DNA of 46,050 nt from Micromonospora yasonensis (lineage in GTDB: Bacteria; Actinomycetota; Actinomycetes; Mycobacteriales; Micromonosporaceae): contig NZ_JAPDPH010000032.1 in assembly GCF_026013475.1 (NCBI RefSeq), positions 1-46,050 on the forward strand, read 5' to 3'. Of the stretch, positions 37,627 to 45,219 are shown piece by piece. The translations under genes and the position numbers were made by a program. Each line of letters opens with the position of its first letter. Within the stretch, counting starts at the first letter, position 1. The notes below the pieces were generated by a model, which made no database searches, had not been told where the DNA came from, and saw only the letters and a program-made list of their open reading frames with translations.

Positions 37627-38840
37627 CGGCGGCTCCTTTGTGCGGGCGTGACGACGGTGGGTTGGCTGACCGCGTAGCGGGCGGCGGCGGGAAGTGCCCG
37701 GACAATCCCGCCGTCGTGGTCGATGAGCCCGAACCGGGCAAGCAGCGCGAGGGCTTCACCAGCCAAACGGTCGGGTCCGCCGTCGGAGCGGTAGGTTCGT
37801 GCCCACCCGGGTACGGCCGTGAACCGGTCGGTGAGCTGCCGGATCAGCTGCTCCTCGCCAACGGGGTCGGGGTGGGCGGCGAGGATGGTGTCGAGCAGTA
37901 GCAGCGCCGCCTGCCCGGCGACGCTGCCGCCGGCGGGGAACTTCTCGTCGGTCGCGAGGGCGTCCGGGTCGGCGGTCAACATGCCTTCGGCGCGTTCTTC
38001 GAGGATCATGCCGGCGTCGGCGACCGCGGTACGCAGCATCCGACGACCGGTGATGCTGTTCGCGTAGGCGCGTTGCGCGTCCGACAGGTCAGCGAAGTAG
38101 ACCACCGGGTCGTCGAGAAGTTTGCGGACGATGGAGTGGCGCAGCCACCGGTTGCGCTGCTCGTCGGACACGTCAGCGGCGGGGTCGTCGGCGCCGCCGT
38201 AGCGCGGCTCGTGGACCAGGGCGCCGATGTCGCCGTCGGGCAGCCGCGACGGGGCCTGCCGGGCGGCGAGGAGCCGGACGAGTCGGCCGCTGTCGACCCG
38301 GTAGAGCACTTTGGCGTCGGTCTGCTGCAGGTAGGCGTCGGTGCTGCCGTCCACGGCGGTGAGCACACCCAACTCCTCCAACATCAGCAGCGCATCGACG
38401 TAGGCGCGGCGGTCGTCGTGCCGGGAGCTGTCGAAACCGGCGATGTCGGGCTCGGCGGCGGACGCGTGGGCGAGCCGTTCCGCGATGATGCCGATCGTGG
38501 TCACCGGCCCGCCGAGCAGTTCGGCGGCCACCAAGCAGAGCAGGGTGTAGCGGCGCCGGTCGAACGGGGTGCGCGCGCCGCGGGGGCGGCGCGCGGGCCT
38601 GTCGACCGGTGGGCGGGGTGAGGTCTTCATCAGCCGCGCGTACCCGGCGCGGGGTTCGACGATCAGCCGCCAGCCGGTGTGGGTGTCGAACCAGGTGACC
38701 AGCTCGGCGCGGTGCCTGACCACGAGGGCGAAATCGGTGCCGGTGTCGCGGGTGAGCAGGGGGCGGGCCAGGAGCGCGCGGATCGCTTGGGCCCGCTGCG
38801 TCGCCCGTTCCCGGTCGAGTTCGCTGCGCAGGTCACTCAC
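37623..38840 (-). CDS. jetB: Wadjet JetB, type II (DUF2398/TIGR02678, MukE-like)
   Basis: A 405-residue protein of the DUF2398/TIGR02678 family, the kleisin-associated MukE-like subunit of Wadjet. Visible family stretches are RAQAIRALLARPLLTRDTGT, the Arg-rich segment RRPRGARTPFDRRRYTLLCL, MLEELGVLTAVDG and the C-terminal winged-helix LLARFGLIDHDGGIVRALP. The frame is open 48 codons upstream, but GTG 38840 has GGAGGGG seven nt ahead and begins with VSDLRSELDRE, a natural start. It follows jetA after 46 nt and overlaps jetC by four nt. Confidence 0.9.
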   Translation of the reverse strand: MSDLRSELDRERATQRAQAIRALLARPLLTRDTGTDFALVVRHRAELVTWFDTHTGWRLIVEPRAGYARLMKTSPRPPVDRPARRPRGARTPFDRRRYTLLCLVAAELLGGPVTTIGIIAERLAHASAAEPDIAGFDSSRHDDRRAYVDALLMLEELGVLTAVDGSTDAYLQQTDAKVLYRVDSGRLVRLLAARQAPSRLPDGDIGALVHEPRYGGADDPAADVSDEQRNRWLRHSIVRKLLDDPVVYFADLSDAQRAYANSITGRRMLRTAVADAGMILEERAEGMLTADPDALATDEKFPAGGSVAGQAALLLLDTILAAHPDPVGEEQLIRQLTDRFTAVPGWARTYRSDGGPDRLAGEALALLARFGLIDHDGGIVRALPAAARYAVSQPTVVTPAQRSRR

Positions 38841-38886
38841 GTGCAGGCCCCTCCGGCAGCCGTCCGAGTCGGCGCGCCGCACCTGG

Positions 38887-40467
38887 TCATGCGCTCGCCT
38901 CCGCGCCCGCCCGGCCGATGGTGGCGGATCCTGGCGGGCTCGCTTCCCTGATCGATACCAGCAGGTCCGGGGCGGACAGCACACCGTGCGGTGTGCGCAG
39001 CACGGCCCGCCCAGCGGCGTCGACGTCGGTGAGGGTCACGACCAGGCGGCCGTCAGCGGTCGCCGCCTGCCGCACACCGTCACGCTGCGGGGCGGACAGC
39101 GCCCGCGACAGCAGCTCCAACAACCGGGCGAAGCTACCCGGGTCAAGCTGCGCGAACGCTGACAGCCGCACCGGCCCGGGGGTGGCCAGCTGCGCCCACG
39201 CCCGTTCCAACTCCGCCCGCTGCGCGACCACCCGCTCGCGGCGCAGCCGGCGCACGTCGGCGGTGTCGCGGACGCGGGCGGTGCGGGCGACCTTGTCCAC
39301 CTGGCCGATGGTGCGCAGCAGCGGCGACACCGGTACCGCCGGGGCGTCCCACCACGAGACGGTGGCCGGCACGGCGGTCGGGTCATCGGGGGTGAGGTGG
39401 GTGTGCCGAGCGGGCCACAGCCCGAACGCGGCCGACCACAGCTCGTGGGCGGTGTCGTCGGAGTCGCTGGTGGCGAACCAGCGGGCCAGGGCACGGAAGT
39501 CGGCGGCGGTGCTGGTGCCGCGCCGCCGGCTGTCGGTCAGCCGCTCCAAGGCCCGCATCAGCGCGACGATCGCCCGTCGCGCCACGTCGGCGAGCTGGTC
39601 GATGCGCGGGCTGGCGCCGTCGGCGGGTTGGAACCACGCGCACAGCCCATCCCACCGGGCGGCCCGCTGCTCCAGCCAGCGGGGTGCGGGGTCGTCGCCG
39701 CCGGGCAGGGCCGGCAGGTCAGCGCCGCGCAGGGCGCGGTGGTGCAGGATGGTGACACCGCGCTGTTGGATGCGGGTCACCGCGGCACCGATCGTGTGCC
39801 GGCGGGCGTCGAGGTTGGTGACGAACTCCGACAAATAGGCGATGGTGGCCTGCTTGACCTCGGCGAACGTGGCCGGGTCGGTACCCTCGGCGCGCAGGAG
39901 CCGCTGCAGTTGGCCGTTGAACTGTTTCGTGCTGGCCCGCAGGCCGGCGAGGTGTCCCTCCAGTTCCATCAGCGCGGCGTACACGCGCCGGTCGGGGCTG
40001 GCGTCGGCGGCGAGGAGGTCGTGCAGCTCACCGAGCCGGTCGAGGATCGCGTCCAGGACGGCGGTCTGCAGGGCGCCCGTCGAGGACAGATGCTGCACCG
40101 CATGCAGCACCCCCTCGTAGGCCGCCTCCCCCTTACGGCTGAGCGAGTAGTGCAGGTTACGCCGCTCGTACTCGGCCGCCGACGCGTAGTGGGCGGTGTG
40201 GTTCTGCGTCCGCTCGATCAGCCCGTACTTGTGCAACGCCCCGAGCGTGTAGTCCAGAGAACTGTCGGTGACCGGCTCGTACCAGCCGACACCCGGCAGC
40301 GCAGCGACGATCTCGTCGAAGGTCAGCGCGGCGACCAGCCGCTCGTGGGCGTCACCGAAGACCTGCATGACCGCGGTGTGCAGGTCGGCTCGGTCGGTGG
40401 TGGTGAAGGCGAACATGTCCGGTGGGATCTGGCGGAACGCCGACCGCGAGCGGGGAACTTCTACCAT
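38887..40467 (-). CDS. jetA: Wadjet JetA, type II (DUF2397/TIGR02677, kleisin-like)
   Basis: A 526-residue protein of the DUF2397/TIGR02677 family, the MukF/kleisin-like subunit that bridges the JetC heads. An N-terminal winged-helix region (about 15-110) includes FAFTTTDRADLHTAVMQVF and TDSSLDYTLGALHKYGLI. A helical middle (about 115-360) and a C-terminal winged helix (about 430-515) follow. ATG 40467 is well placed after GGGAGG (five-nt spacer), so this is the first gene of the operon. The promoter must lie in the 232 nt shared with the divergent VapB-like gene; TAGCCT near 40506-40511 is a possible -10. The operon order jetA-B-C-D matches type II Wadjet. Confidence 0.9.
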   Translation of the reverse strand: MVEVPRSRSAFRQIPPDMFAFTTTDRADLHTAVMQVFGDAHERLVAALTFDEIVAALPGVGWYEPVTDSSLDYTLGALHKYGLIERTQNHTAHYASAAEYERRNLHYSLSRKGEAAYEGVLHAVQHLSSTGALQTAVLDAILDRLGELHDLLAADASPDRRVYAALMELEGHLAGLRASTKQFNGQLQRLLRAEGTDPATFAEVKQATIAYLSEFVTNLDARRHTIGAAVTRIQQRGVTILHHRALRGADLPALPGGDDPAPRWLEQRAARWDGLCAWFQPADGASPRIDQLADVARRAIVALMRALERLTDSRRRGTSTAADFRALARWFATSDSDDTAHELWSAAFGLWPARHTHLTPDDPTAVPATVSWWDAPAVPVSPLLRTIGQVDKVARTARVRDTADVRRLRRERVVAQRAELERAWAQLATPGPVRLSAFAQLDPGSFARLLELLSRALSAPQRDGVRQAATADGRLVVTLTDVDAAGRAVLRTPHGVLSAPDLLVSIREASPPGSATIGRAGAEASA

Positions 40468-40663
40468 GCTGCCCTCCCTTCTGCTCGCGGTTGCGGACGT
40501 TTCAGGCTACCGGGCTGGCCCCGGCACCCGGCGGTAGTGCGGCGGCCGGGTGCGGCATGGGCCGGTCTGTGCCGGCGAGGGACGCCTGAGCTGCTGCTGG
40601 CACAGCTGCCCTGGTCGGTCCCACACCTGCCACGTTGATCAACCTGCTTCGACGGGTCGCTTG

Positions 40664-40692
40664 TTGACGGGCGATTCATACTTCACTAGGCT
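40664..40692 (+). promoter_or_regulatory. promoter of the vapBC-like pair, giving a leaderless mRNA
   Basis: TTGACG (40664-40669), 17 nt, TAGGCT (40687-40692). The antitoxin ATG starts seven nt after the -10 box, so the transcript would begin at or next to AUG. No ribosome site is present, consistent with a leaderless message. Confidence 0.75.
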
Positions 40693-40699
40693 CGAATGT

Positions 40700-41011
40700 A
40701 TGAGTCGGCGTGTGACGATCTCCGTCCCCGATGACGTGGCAGAACAGCTGGACCAGCTGCCCGCCCGCCAGGTTTCGGCGTACGTCACCGAGGCGCTGCG
40801 CCGGCGCCGGGTATCAGACGACATGCGCACCGCGCTGCGGACCGCAGGCCACCCCGAGTTCCCATACGACCCGATCCGCGCCGCACAGCGACTGGCCACC
40901 CGCCAGGTCACGCCGGAGGCCCGCGAGGCGGCCATCGCCCGAATCGCACAACTGCTGGGCCGCCCCGCCGACGAGTTGCGCTCGGAACTGGACCGGCGCT
41001 CGGCCGCGTGA
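40700..41011 (+). CDS. ribbon-helix-helix antitoxin, VapB-like
   Basis: A 103-residue antitoxin. The N-terminus RRVTISVPDDVAEQLDQLPA then VSAYVTEALRRRR is a ribbon-helix-helix DNA-binding domain that should repress its own promoter. The C-terminal half (APxxREAAIARIAQLLGRPADELRSELDRR-like, about 75-100) is the helical toxin-neutralising part. ATG 40700 follows a good promoter directly. Its stop overlaps the PIN-domain gene start (GTGA, 41008-41011), typical for toxin-antitoxin operons. It is divergent from the Wadjet operon. Confidence 0.85.
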   Translation: MSRRVTISVPDDVAEQLDQLPARQVSAYVTEALRRRRVSDDMRTALRTAGHPEFPYDPIRAAQRLATRQVTPEAREAAIARIAQLLGRPADELRSELDRRSAA

Positions 41012-41409
41012 GCAGGCCGTACTGGGTGCTCGACACCGGGGCGCTGCTGGCATATGTGCACGGAGTCCCCGCCGTCGGGGAGGCTCTGGTCGAGGTGGCC
41101 GACGCCGAGGGGACCGTCGCGCTGCCACTGGCCTGCCTGCTCGAGGCATACACCCTGCTAGAGCCAGACGAGCATGAGCTGCTGCGGATGCTGCGCCGCA
41201 GCCCAGCCGTACGTGCCGTCCTGCCCGCGCTGGAGCTCGACAGCGACGACGAGGCCCCGACCATCGGCAGCATGGCCCGGCACACCGGTCGACTCGGCGC
41301 CGGTCACGCCGCCTGGGTAGCGCTGATCAACCAGGCGGGCGTCATCACCTCGCGGCCCGACCAAATCCGGGTTGTCCTCGGCGACGACTGGGAGGTCCTA
41401 GAGGTCTGA
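41008..41409 (+). CDS. PIN-domain toxin, VapC-like
   Basis: A 133-residue PIN-domain protein, expected to be a ribonuclease toxin cutting tRNA or rRNA. Asp9 (WVLDTGALLAY) and Glu46 (LLEAYTLLE) fit the first two metal-site acids. The third conserved acid, normally an Asp just before the His/Ala pair in the helix (DAHAA-like), is replaced: the segment reads RLGAGHAAWVAL. The closing ITSRPDQI strand is typical. So the active site may be weakened or may use another acid. GTG 41008 overlaps the antitoxin stop. A hairpin follows. Confidence 0.8.
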   Translation: MSRPYWVLDTGALLAYVHGVPAVGEALVEVADAEGTVALPLACLLEAYTLLEPDEHELLRMLRRSPAVRAVLPALELDSDDEAPTIGSMARHTGRLGAGHAAWVALINQAGVITSRPDQIRVVLGDDWEVLEV

Positions 41410-41431
41410 CCTCAACGGGGCTCCCCTCCAG

Positions 41432-41455
41432 GACGGACCGCAGCGACGGTCCGTC
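41432..41455 (+). terminator. 9-bp hairpin after the toxin gene
   Basis: GACGGACCG (41432-41440) and CGGTCCGTC (41447-41455) pair perfectly around CAGCGA, 22 nt after the toxin stop codon. Confidence 0.7.
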
Positions 41456-41551
41456 GGACGACTGGTCGCAGAGGCCGGACAGTTGTGTAACGCAGGCCCT
41501 TGCACGACTTTGCCCTGCTAAAACGGGTCATCGCAGGTGGAAGCAGGTGCT

Positions 41552-41601
41552 GTTGAACGCCGTTCAGCGCCGTTGACCGCCGCTCAGCCCCGTTCAGGCG
41601 C
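41552..41601. repeat. five 10-bp tandem units
   Basis: Units GTTGAACGCC, GTTCAGCGCC, GTTGACCGCC, GCTCAGCCCC and GTTCAGGCGC follow each other without gaps. The consensus is about GTTSANCGCC. The period of 10 puts each unit on nearly the same face of the helix. Confidence 0.7.
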
Positions 41602-41689
41602 TCTGCTGCTCCCTACGCCTCCACTGATCCCGCCCTGCCACTGGCACTGCCGCGGCCCGCCACACGAAGGCTTCGGTGCTCGGCGTGAG

Positions 41690-41729
41690 GCCGGCGCTAC
41701 TGCACGGTTCCGGTGGCAGCAGCGCCGGC
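41690..41729 (-). terminator. hairpin after the permease gene
   Basis: GCCGGCGCT (41690-41698) pairs with AGCGCCGGC (41721-41729) across a 22-nt loop, beginning 27 nt beyond the stop of the minus-strand permease gene. Confidence 0.55.
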
Positions 41730-41755
41730 ACGTCCGGCGCCAATGATTCAGAGTG

Positions 41756-43324
41756 TCACCAGATGATGGCGGCGACCACCGCACTGACGACCAGTCCCGT
41801 GACTACGGGCAGGAACAGCTTTCGGGCGAGGTCCACCACGGACACCCCGCAGAATGTGGCGACGGCGATCAGCGACGACCAGATGACCAGAGTGCCCCCT
41901 CCGGTCCACGACGCGCCGTTCTGCGCGATGGCGGCAAGCGTGGCGGTGTCGACCCCGGCGTGGGGGCTGAGGGCCTCCGACAGCGAGCCGGTGAGCGGCA
42001 ATCCGGCCCACCCCGATCCGTCGAGCCCGACCGTCATGCCGGCCAGCAGGACGGCGAGCAAGATGATGATCGGGTTGTTCGGAATGTGCTGCTCCACGCT
42101 GCGGATCGCGTCGAACAGAAATCCCGGCGCCGTCGTGCCCTCGGCCAGTCCCATGATGCGACCGGAGAAGTCCGAGATACCGATGAACACGAACCCGGCG
42201 ATCGGAATGACGACGCCCATCGCCTTGAAGGCGAAGGATAGGCCCTCGACGACGTGCTCCGCGCAGCTCTCAAAGGCGCGGACCCCGTCGCTGGTGAGGG
42301 CAACCGCGAGGAGCAGCAGTGCCGCCAGGCCACCGACCAGCGGCGCGCCGGCGCCGTCGTCGACCGTCACCAGGTCGGTGAACCGACCGAGCAGCATGTA
42401 GACGAGCAGCGCACCAAAGGAGACGGGCACACCGACGGCGAACAGCTTCGCCCGCCAACCCCGGCCGCGTTCGTCGGTCGCGGCGTCGTCGAGCACGGCG
42501 TCGACGGGCGCCGCGCCTGGCTCCGCCAGCGCCTCCCGGGGTGGCTCCCTTGTCGCCAGCGCATGGCTGAGCTGATCGGAGGTGCCGCCCCCGGTGCTGG
42601 CCGCGGCTACGCCTGCCGGGGCGAGTTCGGCGCCGTGGGCGATGCTCGTGAGCATCTCGTCGCTGCGCTCGGCGGCCCCGGCCGGGGTGGGACGGCGGCG
42701 GCGCACGGTCAGCACGTAGCTCATCACCAGCGCGACGAGGCCGACGACCCACGACAGGATCAGGGCCCGGTCGGCGATCAGATCGGCAGACACGTTCGCG
42801 CCGCTTGCCGAGAGGCCGGGCGCGACGCCGATGACGTAGTCGGAGGCGAGTGCCATGCCCTGTCCGGCGATCGCGATCGCGATGGCCCCACCCATCGGGG
42901 ACAGTCCCGCCCGGATGGCGGCCGGAAGCAGGATGGCCGCGATCAGCGCGAGAGTCGGCGTCGGCCAGAAGAACAGCGCGAAGACGTACGTGACGACGAA
43001 CAGGACGACGTATGCGATCGGCCCGTTCACCATCAGCCGGCGGAACGGCGCCACCATGCGGTGCTCGGCGCCGATGGCTCGCAACGCGGCGAGCATCGCG
43101 GTGACGAGCGCGATGATGAGGAAGATGTTGAACAGCTCCGAGGCGGCCACCAGGCTGGCTCGGAACACCGATGCCACTCCCCCGGGGATGCTGCCGGTGA
43201 ACGTCGCGGCGGTGAGGAACGTCGCGGCGATGGCAGGAACGACGACGTTTTTCCGGGCGACCATGACGATGATCAGGGAAGCCAGACCTGCCAGGTACAC
43301 CCAGTGCGCTGGCGTCATTTCCAT
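41756..43324 (-). CDS. polytopic permease, ion-transporter-superfamily type
   Basis: A 522-residue membrane protein with about eleven to twelve hydrophobic helices and a hydrophilic central loop (about 213-295) rich in Ala, Gly, Glu and Arg. The layout (two halves, WPTPTLALIAAILLPAAIRAG in one and LDGSGWAGLPLTGSL in the other) resembles carboxylate or ion symporters such as DcuC, GntP or NhaC-like carriers, but I cannot name the family with certainty. It lies ten nt after the NIF3-like gene in the same operon. ATG 43324 has AGGAG six nt upstream. Its substrate is probably an organic acid or related small anion; this is inference. Confidence 0.75.
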   Translation of the reverse strand: MEMTPAHWVYLAGLASLIIVMVARKNVVVPAIAATFLTAATFTGSIPGGVASVFRASLVAASELFNIFLIIALVTAMLAALRAIGAEHRMVAPFRRLMVNGPIAYVVLFVVTYVFALFFWPTPTLALIAAILLPAAIRAGLSPMGGAIAIAIAGQGMALASDYVIGVAPGLSASGANVSADLIADRALILSWVVGLVALVMSYVLTVRRRRPTPAGAAERSDEMLTSIAHGAELAPAGVAAASTGGGTSDQLSHALATREPPREALAEPGAAPVDAVLDDAATDERGRGWRAKLFAVGVPVSFGALLVYMLLGRFTDLVTVDDGAGAPLVGGLAALLLLAVALTSDGVRAFESCAEHVVEGLSFAFKAMGVVIPIAGFVFIGISDFSGRIMGLAEGTTAPGFLFDAIRSVEQHIPNNPIIILLAVLLAGMTVGLDGSGWAGLPLTGSLSEALSPHAGVDTATLAAIAQNGASWTGGGTLVIWSSLIAVATFCGVSVVDLARKLFLPVVTGLVVSAVVAAIIW

Positions 43325-43333
43325 GGTTGTCTC

Positions 43334-44431
43334 CTAGCTTGCTTGCTCGGAGTGGCTGAGGGGTGTGGCCGCGACCGTCGTCGCGGCGGCGCGAGCGCGT
43401 ACGGCCGCGGCGCGTGGCAGCAGGTGTTCCTGCGCCATCAACCGCCCGTACTCGCGCAGCGCGCCGGTGCCCACGCTGTTGATCGGGATCGAGACGACCC
43501 GGTCCCGGAACAGAACGACGTCGATGTTCGGCAGCAGGGCAGACAGTCCGAACGCCAGCGGAAGTCCGTTCTCGAAGATCTCCGAGGCGTGGGTGCTGCC
43601 CACCAGTACGTTGAGTCCGCGCGCGGCCGCGCTCGCCACCACAGGCGAGTCCTGGGCGGCCGCGCTGATGCTGAAGATGACCGTCGAGATGGCCGGGTGC
43701 TCCGCGAGCAGCTGGGCGAGCTGCTTCTCGTTGAATCCGGTGTGCGGAAAGGCGTGCAGGACGACCTCGCCGAGCGGGGCCTCGGGATCACCCGAGAGCA
43801 CACGCATTCCCGGGGCCGTGGCGCTGTCCACCAGGTCGGCGCACTGGCGGAGGGCCCGTTCGCCGTCGAGGATGCGCCGGTCCAGGGACCGCTCCAGGCC
43901 GGCGTCGAGGCGGGCGAGAACGTCACCGATGGTGGTGACGCCCGGCAGCGGCCGGCCGACCATGACCACCAGCCCGTGTATCCCGTCGTAGGCAGGGTCG
44001 ACGTAGAAGGGCCGATGGCCGTGGAGGTAGGCCATGCCGGGGTGCAGTCCATGGAAGGCCTCATGGCATTCCAGCACCGCGACACCGTAGAGGGAGAGAT
44101 AGTCGGCGAGGGCCACCCCGCCGGAACTCGCTGCGTCCGCGATCGGGTGGTGTGCCACGATCGCGTCCACGCCGCTCGCGTACGCGAGTTCGATGTGATG
44201 CTCGGTGATGGTCATCGCGACGGCGAGTCGCCGCACCGGTTTGTCGGGCTCGCCCCACACCAGGCCGGGTCGCTCGGTCACCGCCTTGCCGGGAATTCCC
44301 GAGTCCTTCCTGATCACCCACGGGTTGTCGCCCCCTTCGGCGGCGGTGACCCGGCCGCCGGTCAACCCGTCGAGGGCCGCGACCACGTCGGCCACCGTCG
44401 GACAGGTCTCCGGCAACGCCTCGTTGCTCAC
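43334..44431 (-). CDS. NIF3-like dinuclear metal-centre protein
   Basis: A 365-residue NIF3/DUF34-family protein. Typical features are MTITEHHIELAYASGVDAIV followed by AHHPI (His94, His95 as metal ligands) and, near 302-310, VGSTHASE, matching the second metal motif (H-x-x-E). Between them is the middle insertion found in longer members. The family forms hexameric rings; its role is unsettled, with suggested hydrolase or metal-trafficking activity. GTG 44431 has AAAGGCGGA eight nt upstream; the frame is open 26 codons further without support. It is the first gene of an operon with a permease, behind a strong promoter and long leader. NIF3-like genes are usually stand-alone housekeeping genes, so this pairing is uncommon. 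Confidence 0.85.
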   Translation of the reverse strand: MSNEALPETCPTVADVVAALDGLTGGRVTAAEGGDNPWVIRKDSGIPGKAVTERPGLVWGEPDKPVRRLAVAMTITEHHIELAYASGVDAIVAHHPIADAASSGGVALADYLSLYGVAVLECHEAFHGLHPGMAYLHGHRPFYVDPAYDGIHGLVVMVGRPLPGVTTIGDVLARLDAGLERSLDRRILDGERALRQCADLVDSATAPGMRVLSGDPEAPLGEVVLHAFPHTGFNEKQLAQLLAEHPAISTVIFSISAAAQDSPVVASAAARGLNVLVGSTHASEIFENGLPLAFGLSALLPNIDVVLFRDRVVSIPINSVGTGALREYGRLMAQEHLLPRAAAVRARAAATTVAATPLSHSEQAS

Positions 44432-44665
44432 GTGTCTGGTCCGCCTTTCCGCTGACGTCAGTGCCACAGGCACTGGATCTGGTGGCGGCGGAAGCACAAA
44501 GGCTGCCACCGCTCGGACTCGGCGGCGTGCGCACAGGCGCGCAGACCGCCAACCGCCATCGGCGACAGCTGTCGGGCTCTTCGGGACGGAAGTTCCCTAG
44601 ACCGTTCGTCGGTTGAATCACGACGTCCTCGTCGGCCCGTACCCGTGGGACAGCGCTTCAGAGGT
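44432..44665 (-). promoter_or_regulatory. structured 5' leader of the NIF3-permease operon
   Basis: The predicted transcript has about 230 nt before the GTG. In plus-strand coordinates it contains CAGTGCC-ACA-GGCACTG (44459-44475), GGTGGC/GCCACC (44481-44510, one mismatch inside), GGCGG/CCGCC with an inner GC stem (44521-44550) and the perfect palindrome CGACAGCTGTCG (44563-44574). It matches no riboswitch class I can recall. Confidence 0.45.
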
Positions 44666-44666
44666 G

Positions 44667-44701
44667 TGTGTTATATACAGGCGTCCACCGTAGGGTGTCA
44701 A
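44667..44701 (-). promoter_or_regulatory. near-consensus promoter with overlapping palindrome
   Basis: On the minus strand, TTGACA (44701-44696), 18 nt, TATATA (44677-44672). An imperfect palindrome TGTGTTATATACA (44667-44679 on the plus strand) covers the -10 box and could bind a GntR-like repressor. It drives the NIF3-permease operon. Confidence 0.7.
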
Positions 44702-44741
44702 GATCTCGACCGGCCCGTCCGGCGCTCACTAGAGTCGCGCC

Positions 44742-45134
44742 ATGGATCGCTCAGGCAGCACACCGCCGCGGACTTCCGGAGAGCTCAAGCAGGAGATTCT
44801 GCGCGTCTACAACGCCGTGAACCAGGGCATTGCCGGCGTCGGTGTGAGCCGGCAGCGAGTCGACCTCCTGGAGGACCGCATCCTCATCCTCGCCCAGCAC
44901 CAGCGCGTCAAGGCGCTCGCGGCACTGGATTCCGCCCATCGCGACATCACCCGTGAGGTGGATGTCGCGCTGCTGGACGAGGGCAAGCGGCGGCTCGCCC
45001 AGGAGTTCAAAGAGAAGATCGGACTTGCGGTACGCGTGGTCCTCAAGGATTACGACCCGAGCACGGAGATCGCCGCGACCGTCGTGGTCCTCGACGCCCC
45101 GTTGGTTCTCACCGAGTCGCGACGCCACGCCTAG
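44742..45134 (+). CDS. DUF2294 / MpsC-family protein
   Basis: A 130-residue protein of the DUF2294 (MpsC) family: SGELKQEILRVYNAVNQGIA, GVSRQRVDLLEDRILILAQH, DEGKRRLAQEFKEKIGLAVR and VLKDYDPSTEIAATVVVLD. In Staphylococcus, MpsC belongs to a cation-translocating, membrane-potential-generating system with MpsA and MpsB; neither partner is visible here, so the role is open. No ribosome site precedes ATG 44742. TAGAGT at 44730-44735 lies six nt before it, so the message is probably leaderless. It is divergent from the NIF3 operon. Confidence 0.8.
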   Translation: MDRSGSTPPRTSGELKQEILRVYNAVNQGIAGVGVSRQRVDLLEDRILILAQHQRVKALAALDSAHRDITREVDVALLDEGKRRLAQEFKEKIGLAVRVVLKDYDPSTEIAATVVVLDAPLVLTESRRHA

Positions 45135-45158
45135 CGGCGAGCACGGTTCGATCACGAG

Positions 45159-45210
45159 GTCGTCGTCGACGTGCCGGGGGCGGGGGCGACAACGGCACGT
45201 CGACGACGAC
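45159..45210. terminator. 17-bp bidirectional hairpin between MpsC and GlcG genes
   Basis: GTCGTCGTCGACGTGCC (45159-45175) and its exact complement (45194-45210) flank an 18-nt G-rich loop. It sits 24 nt after one stop codon and 9 nt from the convergent one. Confidence 0.85.
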
Positions 45211-45219
45211 GAGGAATTG

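Larger units (their letters stand above)
41410..41755. other. convergent intergenic region, 346 nt
   Basis: This lies between the PIN-toxin gene and the permease gene, which converge. It contains two hairpins and a 10-bp tandem repeat, listed separately. No coding is recognised. Confidence 0.5.

Noticed and set aside
41552..41601. Tandem repeat considered as a CRISPR remnant
   Set aside because: Units are 10 bp with no spacers and no cas genes nearby.
42254..44455. Long plus-strand open frame of about 730 codons across the permease and NIF3 genes
   Set aside because: Antisense shadow: it spans two well-supported minus-strand genes and their junction and is rich in Arg/Asp/Gly without domains.
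45159..45210. Perfect long inverted repeat considered as an insertion-sequence end or attachment site
   Set aside because: Its position between two convergent stop codons and its small loop are best explained as a bidirectional terminator.
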